Source of the DNA: Catellatospora sp. KI3
GTDB lineage: Bacteria; Actinomycetota; Actinomycetes; Mycobacteriales; Micromonosporaceae
Assembly (NCBI RefSeq): GCF_029948125.1
Contig: NZ_JASAMB010000015.1
Location: 62,001 to 126,000, forward strand
Length of the DNA: 64,000 bases
Direction: 5' to 3'
A program made the translations under genes and the position numbers. The notes below the pieces were generated by a model. The model was not told where the DNA came from and searched no databases. It saw nothing but the letters and a program-made list of their open reading frames with translations. This document shows, one piece after another, positions 17,020 through 25,811 of this stretch; position 1 is the first letter of the stretch, and each line of letters starts with the position of its first letter.

Positions 17020-17340
17020 ATGTACCGACAGGGAGACGTGCTGGTCCAGCCGATAGCGCGGGAGGCGCTGCCGGTCGGGCTGGTCGACGCGCCGCGCGAC
17101 CGCAGCAACCGGATGGTGCTGGCGTACGGCGAGGCCACCGGTCACGCGCACGTGCTCACCGGCGAGCGGGTGAGCCTGCTCTGCCCGCCCGACGATCCGG
17201 CCAGCCTCTACGTGATCGTCGAGGGCTACGGCCGCCTCGGCCACGAGGAGCACGGCGCGATCGCGCTGCCGGTCGGCATCTACAAGGTGATCCGCCAGCG
17301 GGAGTACTTCCCCGGCGCGATCCGCCCGGTCGCGGACTGA
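17020..17340 (+). CDS. conserved small protein (YRQGDVL family), unknown function
   Basis: A 106-residue protein beginning MYRQGDVLVQPI, with a central GEATGHAHVLTGERV and a C-terminal LPVGIYKVIRQREYFP. The pattern suggests a compact all-beta domain with conserved histidines (GHAHVL) that could bind a metal; this is an inference. I recall this family only as hypothetical proteins, often beside DUF6745 genes, as here. ATG 17020 follows GGGCGGA; ATG 17005 is an in-frame alternative. A TAGCGT -10 box at 16978-16983 could start the transcript. The stop is 11 bp before the DUF6745 gene, so they are an operon. Confidence 0.75.
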   Translation: MYRQGDVLVQPIAREALPVGLVDAPRDRSNRMVLAYGEATGHAHVLTGERVSLLCPPDDPASLYVIVEGYGRLGHEEHGAIALPVGIYKVIRQREYFPGAIRPVAD

Positions 17341-17351
17341 GAGGCGAGCCG

Positions 17352-18473
17352 ATGCTGTTGCAGGACATGGACCTGGCCCGGCGCGCCGAGGCCTGGCTCG
17401 GCTCGGGACTGTGCACCGAGCCCGCCGAGCGGGCCGCCGCCGAGGCGGGGGTGCGCGCGGCGTACGCCGCCGCCGGGCTGGCCGCCCCGGAGCGCATCGT
17501 GTGGCTGGGTTCGCCGGAGGCCGGGGCGATCGCGGTCGCCCTGCTGGCCACGCAGGCGGGCGGGACCCTGCCGGCAGCCGCCGACCTGGTGCGTCAGCGG
17601 CTGCTGAAGCAGGGCTGCGCCCCGGACGCGCAGCGGCTCGGCAAGTCGGTGCGGCCGCAGGTGCGCACGGCGCCGTGGGCCCGTGCCCGCGCCGCGCTGA
17701 GCACCCGGCTGGGCGGGGTCGGCTTCGCCCGACACTGGGCGGCCAGCGCCCGGCGGCCTTGGCAGCAGCTCAACGAGCAGCTGGTCACCCCGCTGCGGAC
17801 CCGGCTCGACGCCCAGTTCGCCGCCGACGACGGCGAGCTGGGGCAGGCGGCGCGGGCGGCGCTGCTCGACGTGGTGCACGGCCAGCACGACGCGGCCTGG
17901 CTGCCCGCGTTCACCGACGCGACCATCGACGGGGAGCTGGGCGGGCTGGCGGCGGTCGCCGCGAGCGCGGGCTGGTGGTGGGCGTTCGAGCACGTCGCGA
18001 TCCTGACCGAGCGGCCGACCGCGCTGCACCGGGACAATCTGGGCCGCCTGCACCACGGCTCCGGCCCGGCGCTGTCCTACCCGGACGGCTTCTCGCTGTA
18101 CGCGTGGCGCGGCATGCCGATCCCGCCGGACGTCGCGGCGGAGCTGCCCCGGCTCACCGTGGCGCGCATCCGGGCCGAGGAGAACGCCGAGGTCCGGCGC
18201 GTGATGCTGGAGTTCTTCGGATTCGACCGCTACCTGCGCGAGTCGAAGGCCCGGCAGCTGCACCAGGACGAGACGGGCATCCTGTGGCGGGTGGAGCTGC
18301 CCGGCGACGAGCCGCTGGTCATGGTCGAGGTGATCAACTCGACGGCCGAGCCGGACGGCAGCTTCCGGACGTACTTCCTGCGCGTGCCGCCGACCATCCG
18401 CACCGCCCGGGCCGGAGTGGCGTGGACGTTCGGGGTCACCGAGGAGGAGTACCAGCCGCTGGTGCAGACATAA
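17352..18473 (+). CDS. DUF6745 protein
   Basis: A 373-residue cytoplasmic protein. The central part contains WWWAFEHVAILTERPTAL and HHGSGPALSYPDGFSLYAWRG, then a segment on inequality-like PDVAAELPRLTVARIRAEENAEVRRVMLEFFG and a C-terminal domain (IINSTAEPDGSFRTYFLRVPP-like). These are features of DUF6745, a family of unknown function often encoded beside leucine-rich repeat proteins. No catalytic motif can be assigned. It is co-transcribed with the small YRQGDVL protein. Its last 38 bp overlap, convergently, the 3' end of the STM4011-like gene, so the two neighbouring systems are physically interlocked. Confidence 0.75.
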   Translation: MLLQDMDLARRAEAWLGSGLCTEPAERAAAEAGVRAAYAAAGLAAPERIVWLGSPEAGAIAVALLATQAGGTLPAAADLVRQRLLKQGCAPDAQRLGKSVRPQVRTAPWARARAALSTRLGGVGFARHWAASARRPWQQLNEQLVTPLRTRLDAQFAADDGELGQAARAALLDVVHGQHDAAWLPAFTDATIDGELGGLAAVAASAGWWWAFEHVAILTERPTALHRDNLGRLHHGSGPALSYPDGFSLYAWRGMPIPPDVAAELPRLTVARIRAEENAEVRRVMLEFFGFDRYLRESKARQLHQDETGILWRVELPGDEPLVMVEVINSTAEPDGSFRTYFLRVPPTIRTARAGVAWTFGVTEEEYQPLVQT

Positions 18474-19347
18474 CCGCGGCCGGGGCGCCCCAGGTCGGAC
18501 CGGGTGCCGCGGGTACGCGTTCGAGCACCCCGCCCGCGAACACCTGGTACAGGTCGAGGCGTTTGAGGTGCACGTAGCCGATGTGGCAGTCGCACTCGGC
18601 CTTCGTGCACCCGCGCGGGCGCAGCGCGGCGCGGTACGAGCCGTCGTACAGGTTGCCCAGCGGTTCGGGCAGGAAGTGGCAGCGGCGCACGGTGCCGTCG
18701 CCGAGCACGGACAGCGCCGTCTCGCCCGCGCGGCACTCGTGCCCGAGCGACGCGTGCGGGCGCACGCTGTACCCGAACAGCGGGTCGAGCCCGGTCCACG
18801 AAGCCTCCTCGGCGGCGTCGTAGCGCAGCCCCTCGGCGGCGTTGACCCACAGGTACGTCGACTCCGGCAGCAGTGCCCGCACCGCGCGCGCCTCGGTCAG
18901 GTGCTCGGGCAGCCCCACCATGCCGACCGAGTGCCGGATCCCGTGCCCGGCCAGCCACGACACCTTGCCCAGGAACCGCTCCCGCGCCACCTGCCCCGGG
19001 TGGTACGTGGCCCACAGCGCCACCCGCGCCGGGTCCGCGTCGAGCAGCCAGTCCAGCCGACCGGACAGGTTGGTCTGGATCGCGACCCGGTCCACGTGCG
19101 GCAGGTGCGACAGCTCGACCAGCGCGCGGCGGTACCAGGACCGCACCAGCCCCTCGCCCCACGGCGTGAACAGCACCGAGATCCGGTCGCCGGCCGGGTT
19201 CGCCCGCGCCCACTCGACGAACCGGGCCAGCGCGGCCCGGTCGGCACGCAGCTGCTCGCGGCTGTCGCGCCGCTTCGCGAACGGGCAGTACGGGCAGTCG
19301 TAGTCGCAGGAGGCCAGCGGGCCGCGGTACAGGATGGACAGGTTCAT
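18436..19347 (-). CDS. STM4011-family radical SAM protein
   Basis: A 303-residue radical SAM protein. The cluster-binding motif CDYDCPYC (CxxxCxxC) is at about residues 14-21, directly after the start. Two further cysteine groups near the C-terminus (RCHFLPEP and CTKAECDCHIGY) are SPASM-like and may hold an auxiliary Fe-S cluster. It is the last gene of a five-gene operon matching the STM4011-STM4015 set first named from Salmonella, whose biochemical role I do not know. ATG 19347 overlaps the stop of the STM4012-like gene (ATGA). The 3' end overlaps the convergent DUF6745 gene. Confidence 0.85.
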   Translation of the reverse strand: MNLSILYRGPLASCDYDCPYCPFAKRRDSREQLRADRAALARFVEWARANPAGDRISVLFTPWGEGLVRSWYRRALVELSHLPHVDRVAIQTNLSGRLDWLLDADPARVALWATYHPGQVARERFLGKVSWLAGHGIRHSVGMVGLPEHLTEARAVRALLPESTYLWVNAAEGLRYDAAEEASWTGLDPLFGYSVRPHASLGHECRAGETALSVLGDGTVRRCHFLPEPLGNLYDGSYRAALRPRGCTKAECDCHIGYVHLKRLDLYQVFAGGVLERVPAAPGPTWGAPAAVMSAPAAGTPPR

Positions 19348-20675
19348 CGCGGCGCGTGCCCGGCCATCAGCTCGCGCACCGGCCCGGAGACCAGCCACGG
19401 CCCGATCGCGTCGGAGTGGGCCAGCCCGTCGTCGGTCAGCCGCAGCACGCCCGCGTCGGCGTCCAGCCAGCCGCGCGCCGCCAGCTCGGGCAGCGCCGGG
19501 AAGTCGCGGTCCGCGTCGGTGCCGAAGCGTTTCGTGTACGCGGCGAGGTCGAGCCCGTCCACCCGCAGCAGCGACTTCAGCAGCCAGCGCCGGCGCTGCT
19601 CGACCGCGTCCAGCCGGAACCCGTGCTCGGCGTACGCGAAGTCCCCGGGCGGGCGCCGCAGGTAGTCGTCGATGATCGCGCGCACCCCGCCGACCCCGAC
19701 CGCGTAGTCGAACGAGTAGTGCAGCTCCCGGGTGTACGACCGGGAGCCGCAGCCCAGCCCGACCATGCCGTCGTCCTGGCAGCAGTAGTCCGGCCCGTCC
19801 GGGTCGGGCACGTCGGACCGGCGGAACTGCCGCATCGACAGCTGACGGTACCCGGCGGCACGCAGCGCGTCGCGGCCCTGGCGGTACAGATCGAGCCGCT
19901 GCCCGTCCCAGGCCGGGTCGGGGGCGGTGTCGTGGCGGCGGGCCAGGCCGGTCAGCGGGCGCACGTACAGCGGGTAGAGGTAGACCTCCTCGGGGCGACG
20001 GCGCAGCGTCTCGTCCAGGGAGAACTGCCAGGTGGCGGCGGTCTGCCCGGGGATGCCGTAGATCAGGTCGAGGTTGCGTACCGGGAGGGGCGCGGCGAAC
20101 AGCACGTCGAGGGCCGCCTCGACCTCGGCGCGGCGCTGCGGGCGCCCGGCGGCGTGCGCCTCGGCGTCGAGGAAGCTCTGCACGCCCATGCTGACCCGGT
20201 GCACCCCGTGCCCGGCCAGCACCGCGATCCGGTCGGCGGTCGCGGTGGCGGGCGAGGTCTCCACCGACAGCGCGGCCCGGGGCAGGTCCACGCCCAGCCC
20301 CGCCGGGATCGCCAGCAGCTCGGCCAGCTCGTCGGCGGTCAGGTAGGTCGGGGTGCCGCCGCCGATCGCGGCGCGGGCGAACCCGGCCCCACCGAGGGAG
20401 TCAGCGGTGGCCGCCGCCTGGTGCCGCAGCTGGCGCAGGTACGCCCCGACCTGCTCAGCGGGCGGGTTGGCCCGGGTGAACAGGTTGCAGAACCCGCACC
20501 GCATCTCGCAGAACGGCACGTGCAGGTAGAGGAAGAGGGCCTCGCGCGGTTCACCGGCCCACACCTCGCGCAGCGCCGGGCGCGGCCGCAGCGGCCGGTA
20601 CGCGGTCTTGTGCGGGTACGCGTACAGGTAGCCCTGGTACGGCGAGCCGTCGAGCATGGTCGCCACCGGGGTCAC
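19344..20675 (-). CDS. STM4012-family radical SAM protein (HemN-like)
   Basis: A 443-residue radical SAM protein with CEMRCGFC (CxxxCxxC) at about residues 57-64 and HemN/coproporphyrinogen-dehydrogenase-like features: GGGTPTYL after the cluster motif, HRVSMGVQSF, and DLIYGIPGQT. Family members related to HemN act in haem synthesis, methylation or haem handling, but STM4012 proteins form their own group without a known reaction. The GTG at 20675 is chosen because GTGA overlaps the stop of the STM4013-like gene; ATG 20657 is an alternative. Function is inferred only through the operon. Confidence 0.85.
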   Translation of the reverse strand: MTPVATMLDGSPYQGYLYAYPHKTAYRPLRPRPALREVWAGEPREALFLYLHVPFCEMRCGFCNLFTRANPPAEQVGAYLRQLRHQAAATADSLGGAGFARAAIGGGTPTYLTADELAELLAIPAGLGVDLPRAALSVETSPATATADRIAVLAGHGVHRVSMGVQSFLDAEAHAAGRPQRRAEVEAALDVLFAAPLPVRNLDLIYGIPGQTAATWQFSLDETLRRRPEEVYLYPLYVRPLTGLARRHDTAPDPAWDGQRLDLYRQGRDALRAAGYRQLSMRQFRRSDVPDPDGPDYCCQDDGMVGLGCGSRSYTRELHYSFDYAVGVGGVRAIIDDYLRRPPGDFAYAEHGFRLDAVEQRRRWLLKSLLRVDGLDLAAYTKRFGTDADRDFPALPELAARGWLDADAGVLRLTDDGLAHSDAIGPWLVSGPVRELMAGHAPR

Positions 20676-21637
20676 CACTCCCCCGGTCGCAGCGTGAAGT
20701 GCGCGTACGGCACCGTCCACACGACTTCGTGCCCGAGCCGGTGCCCGGTGTGCCCGTCCTCCCCGTAGGCGGTGCCGTGGTCGGCGCAGACGATCGCGAA
20801 GCAGGGCCGCCCCCGGCCGGTGAGCAGCGCGAACAGCTCCGGCAGGCGGGTGTCCACGTAGGCCAGGGCGGCGGCGTGGCTCGCCCGGCCGTCCTCGGCC
20901 AGGCCCGGCAGGTAGTGCCGGTTGGGCTGGTGCAGCGCGGCCACGTTGAGGAAGGTGAACAGGGGCCGGTCGGCGGGCAGCGCCGCGATGCTGTCGCGCA
21001 GCTGGTTCAGCTGGGCGCGCAGCGGATCCGGGTGGGTCACCCCGAACTCGGGCCGCCAGTGGTGCTCGGCGAACAGGTCCGGCAGCACGCGGCCCAGCGC
21101 CGAGGCGCGGTTGAAGAAGCCCACCCCGCCCAGGCAGAGCGTGTGGTATCCGGCCCGGTCCAGCGCCGTCACCACGTCGGCCTCCTCGAACACCCAGGTC
21201 CGGCCGGTCGACGTCTCGCTGCCGGGGAACGCCGCCGCGAACAGCCGCTCGTGCCGTCCCGGCGTGGTCGGCGTCGGCAGGAAGCCCGCGAAGAACGCCT
21301 GGTGCGCCGCGTACGTGAACGACGCCGGGGTGTGCCGCCGCTCCCACCGCCCGCCCGGCAGCACCCGGGCCAGGTGCGGCGTGCGCCCCTGCGCGGCCAG
21401 CTCGGCCGCCACGTCGTAGCGCAGCGTGTCCAGCGTGACGAACAGGATGTCGTGCCCGCCCAGCAACGCGTTCATGTCCACCGCCGGACTGTCCGCCGCC
21501 GGACTGTCAGCCGCTGCCAGACCGCCCACCGGCGCCAGACTGCCGGCCGCCGCGTGACCGGCCGCAGGCGCGCGACCGGCCGCAGGCGCATGACCGGCCG
21601 CCGTGGCGACGCCGCCGTCGAGACCGGTGTCGGTCAT
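20672..21637 (-). CDS. STM4013/SEN3800-family sulfatase-like hydrolase
   Basis: A 321-residue protein with an alkaline-phosphatase/sulfatase-type fold. It shows LFVTLDTLRYD (first metal-binding Asp, with Thr where sulfatases have Cys), LNVAALHQPNRHY, and ADHGTAYGEDGHTGHRLGHE for the second metal site. The nucleophile would be the Thr in TLDTLRYD or an equivalent, so it may be a phosphodiesterase or phosphatase rather than a sulfatase. Residues 1-54 are an unusual low-complexity Ala/Gly/Pro extension with repeats (PAAGHA, SPAADSPA); an ATG at 21475 (MNALLGGHD) would give the usual family start. No signal peptide, so it acts in the cytoplasm. Confidence 0.8.
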   Translation of the reverse strand: MTDTGLDGGVATAAGHAPAAGRAPAAGHAAAGSLAPVGGLAAADSPAADSPAVDMNALLGGHDILFVTLDTLRYDVAAELAAQGRTPHLARVLPGGRWERRHTPASFTYAAHQAFFAGFLPTPTTPGRHERLFAAAFPGSETSTGRTWVFEEADVVTALDRAGYHTLCLGGVGFFNRASALGRVLPDLFAEHHWRPEFGVTHPDPLRAQLNQLRDSIAALPADRPLFTFLNVAALHQPNRHYLPGLAEDGRASHAAALAYVDTRLPELFALLTGRGRPCFAIVCADHGTAYGEDGHTGHRLGHEVVWTVPYAHFTLRPGEW

Positions 21638-21697
21638 GGCCCCGTCCCTCCCCGGCGTGATCGCCGACCGGTTCGCGAGAGTCTTTCTCTGCCGCCG

Positions 21698-23041
21698 TCA
21701 CACCACCTGTGATGTGGCCACACCATATGCGGTGTGGACCGCGGGCGATGATGGTGTCCCGGCGGCCAGGGCGGCGAGCTGCGCCGCGTAGGTGTCGCGG
21801 CCGTCGTGCAGCAGGTTCGGCAGCAGGTCGCCGAAGGCGTTGACCTCGGCGATCGCGTGGCGGCGCCAGCCGGGGCCGAACATCAGGTCGACACCGACGT
21901 GCGGGCTGCCGGGGAAGCAGGCGGCCGCGCGGGCGCAGCTGTCCATGGCCGCTTCCCAGTGCGGGCCGGCGGCGGTGCGAACGGCGTCCAGGTCGCCCCT
22001 GACGCCGCCGAGGTGCAGATTCGTCATGGGATGGCGGCTGGCCCGGACCACGGTGTGCGCGGGGCGCCCGCCGATCACCAGCACCCGCAGATCGATGGTG
22101 CGCCCCGCGAAGCCGATCTTCGGAAACCACCGCTCCACGTGCAGCCCCTCGGGCGCGAGCCGCTCCACGATCGCCGCCACGTCCCGCTCGTCGGTATAGG
22201 TCCGCACCCGCAGCGAGTTGAACAGCCCGTCGGCGGCCAGCTCCACCGAGGTGACCGCCTGGCAGCGCGCGCCCGCGACCTGCAGCGCGAGCACCCCGGA
22301 CGACGACGACCCGTGCCGCGTCTTCACGAACACCCGGTGCCACCCCGCGTCCCGCATCGCTCCGCGCAGCCCGTCCCACGCCCCGACCACCCGCGGCCCG
22401 CGCTCGCCGACGGCGACCGCCGCACCCGGCCCGGCCTCGGCCCCATCCGGCGCGAAGGCGGCAACCGGTGCGCGCACCGGCAGGGCGGGCGCCGCGGCGG
22501 GGGTCAACGCCGGGACGGGCAGGGCGGGCGCGACGGCGGCGGTCAGCGCCGGGACGGGCAGGGCGGGCGCGGCGGCGGTCAGCGCCGGGACGGGCAGGGC
22601 GGGCGGGACGGCGACCCCGGCGGCCGAGAGCAGGGCGTGGCAGCGGGACTTGTCGAACAGGACGGCGATCTCGGCGGGGTCGTGCAGCAGCGCGGCGCCG
22701 TCGCGGGCGGCGACGTCGGCGACGCGGGCCAGGGCCCGGTTGAAGCCGTGGTACCAGGTGCGCAGGCCGATGATCTCGCCGTGGCGGGCGGGCCGGGGCG
22801 CGCCGCGCAGCAGCCGGTCGACCTCGGCGTCCTCGCCCGGCGAGTCGATCCGCACCAGCGCTCCGGCGGGGAAGCCGAAGGGTGCCCCGGCGGCTACGGC
22901 CTGCCAGGGCACCACGTGCGGGGCGGGCAGCCCGGCGGCGCGTACCGCGTCGAGGAACAGGCGGACCCGGCGGTTGCCGGGGTTGCCGACCACCGCCAGG
23001 CGCAGCTCACTCCGATACGGAGATGAAGCGGTCGTCGTCAT
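21698..23041 (-). CDS. STM4014-family ATP-grasp protein
   Basis: A 447-residue protein with an ATP-grasp fold: N-terminal Rossmann-like part (ELRLAVVGNPGNRRVRLF), ATP-binding loop VFVKTRHGSSSSGVLAL near residue 240, and the metal-binding C-terminal segment HVGVDLMFG ... AIAEVNAFGDLLPN near 380-410. ATP-grasp enzymes ligate a carboxylate to an amine or thiol through an acyl phosphate. Between the N-domain and the ATP-grasp core, at about residues 146-195, there are roughly four copies of APALPVPALTA, a repeat insertion I would not expect in the family. The start overlaps the end of the STM4015-like gene by 35 bp. Confidence 0.82.
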   Translation of the reverse strand: MTTTASSPYRSELRLAVVGNPGNRRVRLFLDAVRAAGLPAPHVVPWQAVAAGAPFGFPAGALVRIDSPGEDAEVDRLLRGAPRPARHGEIIGLRTWYHGFNRALARVADVAARDGAALLHDPAEIAVLFDKSRCHALLSAAGVAVPPALPVPALTAAAPALPVPALTAAVAPALPVPALTPAAAPALPVRAPVAAFAPDGAEAGPGAAVAVGERGPRVVGAWDGLRGAMRDAGWHRVFVKTRHGSSSSGVLALQVAGARCQAVTSVELAADGLFNSLRVRTYTDERDVAAIVERLAPEGLHVERWFPKIGFAGRTIDLRVLVIGGRPAHTVVRASRHPMTNLHLGGVRGDLDAVRTAAGPHWEAAMDSCARAAACFPGSPHVGVDLMFGPGWRRHAIAEVNAFGDLLPNLLHDGRDTYAAQLAALAAGTPSSPAVHTAYGVATSQVV

Positions 23042-23933
23042 CAGGGTCGCCGGCGTCGCTGAGGTCCAGCTCGACGCCGACGGCCTCCAGCTCGGCCGAC
23101 AGCCGGTCCATCATGGGCTCGCTGAGGAAGTGGTGGTGCAGGTCGAGCCGCTTGAGGTGGGTCAGCGGCTGGCCCGCGAGCAGCGCGGCGCCACCGGCGT
23201 CGGTGAGCACGCCCAGGGACAGGTCCAGCCGCTCCAGCCGCGCCACCACCGGCGCGCCGGCCAGTGCCACCGCGACCTGGTCAATGATCTCGCAGTCGCG
23301 TACGCCCAGGGAGGTCAGCGCGGGCAGCCGGGTGCCGGACAGGATCGGGGCCAGGTCCTCGGCGGTGGCGTCGCCCCCGTAGTTGGCGGTGCCCAGCCAC
23401 AGCTCCAGGTGCTGCAGCGCGGGCAGCTCGCTCTCGCCGACGGCGCGCACGACGTGCGCGGGCAGGCCGCCGGACTCGATGGTCAGCTCGCGCAGCCGGT
23501 CGTGCCGCACCGGCGACAGGGCCAGGCCGGTCGCACCCCGCACGGTCAGCACCTCCAGCCGCGGGTACGCCGCCAGCAGCGGCGTGATGTCACCCTGCGT
23601 GATCCAGGAGATCTCCTGCTCGTCGAAGGTCATCTCGCCGAGGAACAGGGCGCGCAGCGCGGGCAGCCGGTCGGCCGCGGCGACCAGCGCCTCGATCGGC
23701 GCGGGCGAGTCGTAGGCCTCGCCCCACTCGCCGATGACCAGCGCGGTGACCAGGTGCGCCCAGTCGGCGTTCAGCAACCCGTCCAGGCGCACCTGGAACA
23801 GCTCCGCCCCGCCGTCGTAGTCGGTGTCGACGCGCCAGGCGCAGCCCGCCGGGTCGGCCGGGACCTCGCCGTGCGGATCGAACGCCGCCACGGGCAGCCC
23901 GGCGAAGCGGCTGATGTGCTCGTTGATGGTCAT
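23007..23933 (-). CDS. STM4015-family leucine-rich repeat protein
   Basis: A 308-residue cytoplasmic protein with leucine-rich repeats from about residue 115 (LRALFLGEMTF, LEVLTVRGA, LRELTIESGG, LQHLELWLGT, LTSLGVRDCE, LERLDLSLG, LKRLDLHHHFLS). The N-terminal MTINEHISRFAGLPV and the acidic DAGDPDDDDRF tail are typical of STM4015 proteins. It is the first gene of the operon; a TAAGGT -10 candidate lies on the minus strand at 23976-23971. LRR proteins usually bind a partner, so it may hold the substrate or assemble the modifying enzymes encoded downstream. That role is an inference. Confidence 0.85.
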   Translation of the reverse strand: MTINEHISRFAGLPVAAFDPHGEVPADPAGCAWRVDTDYDGGAELFQVRLDGLLNADWAHLVTALVIGEWGEAYDSPAPIEALVAAADRLPALRALFLGEMTFDEQEISWITQGDITPLLAAYPRLEVLTVRGATGLALSPVRHDRLRELTIESGGLPAHVVRAVGESELPALQHLELWLGTANYGGDATAEDLAPILSGTRLPALTSLGVRDCEIIDQVAVALAGAPVVARLERLDLSLGVLTDAGGAALLAGQPLTHLKRLDLHHHFLSEPMMDRLSAELEAVGVELDLSDAGDPDDDDRFISVSE

Positions 23934-24053
23934 CCGGCCTCTTCTGGGCGAGGGGTCCGCTGTCGCGCTGACCTTAGCAACCCTGGCTGTTCGCCCGCCG
24001 AGGTCGGTGGTGTCGGCTTAGGTTGGAGGGACAGTCGGCGGCGGAGGTCCACG

Positions 24054-25664
24054 ATGGCGGATACCGGGACGGCGGGGGCGGCCAGAACCCCCGGCACCTC
24101 GCCCGCGAACCCGGGGCGGGTGCTGACCGCGCTGATCCTGGTCGCCGGGGTGGCCAACCTGAACCTGTCGGTGGCCAACGTGGCGCTGCCGGAGATCGGG
24201 CGCGACTTCGACTCCTCGCAGACCATGCTGAACCTGGTCGCGGTCGGCTACTCGCTGGGCCTGGCCGCCTCCGTGCTCTACCTGGGCGCGATCGGCGACA
24301 CCCACGGCCGCAAGAAGATGCTGATCGCGGGCATGTGCCTGTCCGCACCCGCGTGCCTGCTGGCCGCGTACGCGCCGAGCGACACGGTGCTGTTCGGGGC
24401 GCGGGTGCTGGGCGGCCTGTCGGCGGGCATGGCGTACCCGACGACGCTGTCGCTGGTCGCCGCGCTGTGGACCGGTCCGCCCCGGACGAAGGCGATCGCG
24501 CTGTGGTCGAGCATCGGCGGGGCGATCTCGGCGATGGGCCCGCTCGCGGCGGGCGCCGCGCTGCAGTACTTCTGGTGGGGCTCGGTCTTCCTGCTCACGC
24601 TGCCGCTGCTGGTCGTCGCCCTGCTCATGGCGGTGCGCAACGTGCCGGCGAACGTCCACGAGAGCAGCGAGCCCGTCGACAACCTCGGCGGCGTGCTGTC
24701 GGTGCTGATGGTCGCGGGGCTGGTGCTGGCAGTGAACTTCGCGCCCATGCCGAACGCGGGCGCTGCGGTGCTGGGCCTGGCGGCGGTCGCGGTGGCGGCC
24801 GGGGTCGCGTTCGTGCTGCGCCAGCGCCGCGCCCGGTTCCCGCTCTACGACCTGTCCGTGGCGTCGCGGCGTACGTTCTGGGTCGCCGCGCTCGCCGGGA
24901 TGATCGTGTTCGGCTCGCTGATGGGCGCGCTCTTCATCGGCCAGCAGTTCATGCAGAACGTGCTCGGCTACACCTCACTGCAGTCCGGTGCCGCGATCCT
25001 GCCCTCGCCGGTGCTGATGGCGCTGTGCGCCCCCCGCTCGGCCAAGCTCGTCGAGCGGTACGGCGCCCGGTTCACCCTGCTCGTCGGGTACGCCTTCTGC
25101 TTCCTCGGCTTCGCCGTGATGCTGCTGCTGTGGCGGGAGGGCGTCGACTACTGGCGGGTGGGGCTGGCGTACGCGCTGCTCGGCTCCGGGGTCGGCTTCG
25201 CCGGCACGCCCGCCTCCCGCTCGCTGACCAACTCGGTCCCGGTCACCCGCGCCGGTATGGCCTCCGGCACCGCCGACCTGCAGCGCGACCTCGGCGGCGC
25301 GATCATGCAGTCGCTGCTGGGCGCCCTGCTCACCGCGGGCTACGCCAAGTCCTTCGCGCAGCAGGTGTCCGCCTCGCCCGAGTCCGCCTCGATCAGCCAG
25401 GCCACCGAGGCCGAGCTGCAGAAGTCGTTCGGCAGCGCCGCGGACACCGCCGCCCGCTACCCGGCCTACTCCGAGCAGATCATCGCGGCCGCCCAGCAGG
25501 CGTTCCTGAGCGGCGACCAGTGGGCCTACTCGGCCGCCATGCTCGCCATCGCGGTGGGCATCGTGCTGGTCGCCACCCTGTTCCCCCGCCACGACGCCGA
25601 ACTCGCCCTCCTGGCCGCCTACGCCCGCGCCGACCGCCCCGCCCGCGCCGCCACCCCAGGTTAA
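24054..25664 (+). CDS. MFS transporter (14-span DHA2-like)
   Basis: A 536-residue transporter. Motif-type features: ANLNLSVANVALPEI in span 1, GAIGDTHGRKKMLIAG in loop 2-3 (motif A), and FAGTPASRSLTNSVPVTRAG followed by a long hydrophilic loop of about 60 residues (SASPESAS ... PAYSEQ) between the last two spans, as in many actinobacterial DHA2 proteins. It likely exports hydrophobic compounds. CGGAGG precedes ATG 24054 and a TAGGTT -10 candidate is at 24019-24024. It is divergent from the STM4015-like gene, sharing about 120 bp. No regulator is adjacent. Confidence 0.88.
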   Translation: MADTGTAGAARTPGTSPANPGRVLTALILVAGVANLNLSVANVALPEIGRDFDSSQTMLNLVAVGYSLGLAASVLYLGAIGDTHGRKKMLIAGMCLSAPACLLAAYAPSDTVLFGARVLGGLSAGMAYPTTLSLVAALWTGPPRTKAIALWSSIGGAISAMGPLAAGAALQYFWWGSVFLLTLPLLVVALLMAVRNVPANVHESSEPVDNLGGVLSVLMVAGLVLAVNFAPMPNAGAAVLGLAAVAVAAGVAFVLRQRRARFPLYDLSVASRRTFWVAALAGMIVFGSLMGALFIGQQFMQNVLGYTSLQSGAAILPSPVLMALCAPRSAKLVERYGARFTLLVGYAFCFLGFAVMLLLWREGVDYWRVGLAYALLGSGVGFAGTPASRSLTNSVPVTRAGMASGTADLQRDLGGAIMQSLLGALLTAGYAKSFAQQVSASPESASISQATEAELQKSFGSAADTAARYPAYSEQIIAAAQQAFLSGDQWAYSAAMLAIAVGIVLVATLFPRHDAELALLAAYARADRPARAATPG

Positions 25665-25811
25665 TCATGAACTTATGGCCGTGCTCGGCGGTGTGTCATG
25701 CCCCTGGCACCGTGATCACTGGCCCGCCCGCTCACCCTGCACCGCACCGGGGCGTTGTGCGGACCGGAAACAGCGTGGCCGAATGCGGTCCTGCGCGGAT
25801 AGCTTCAGCGG

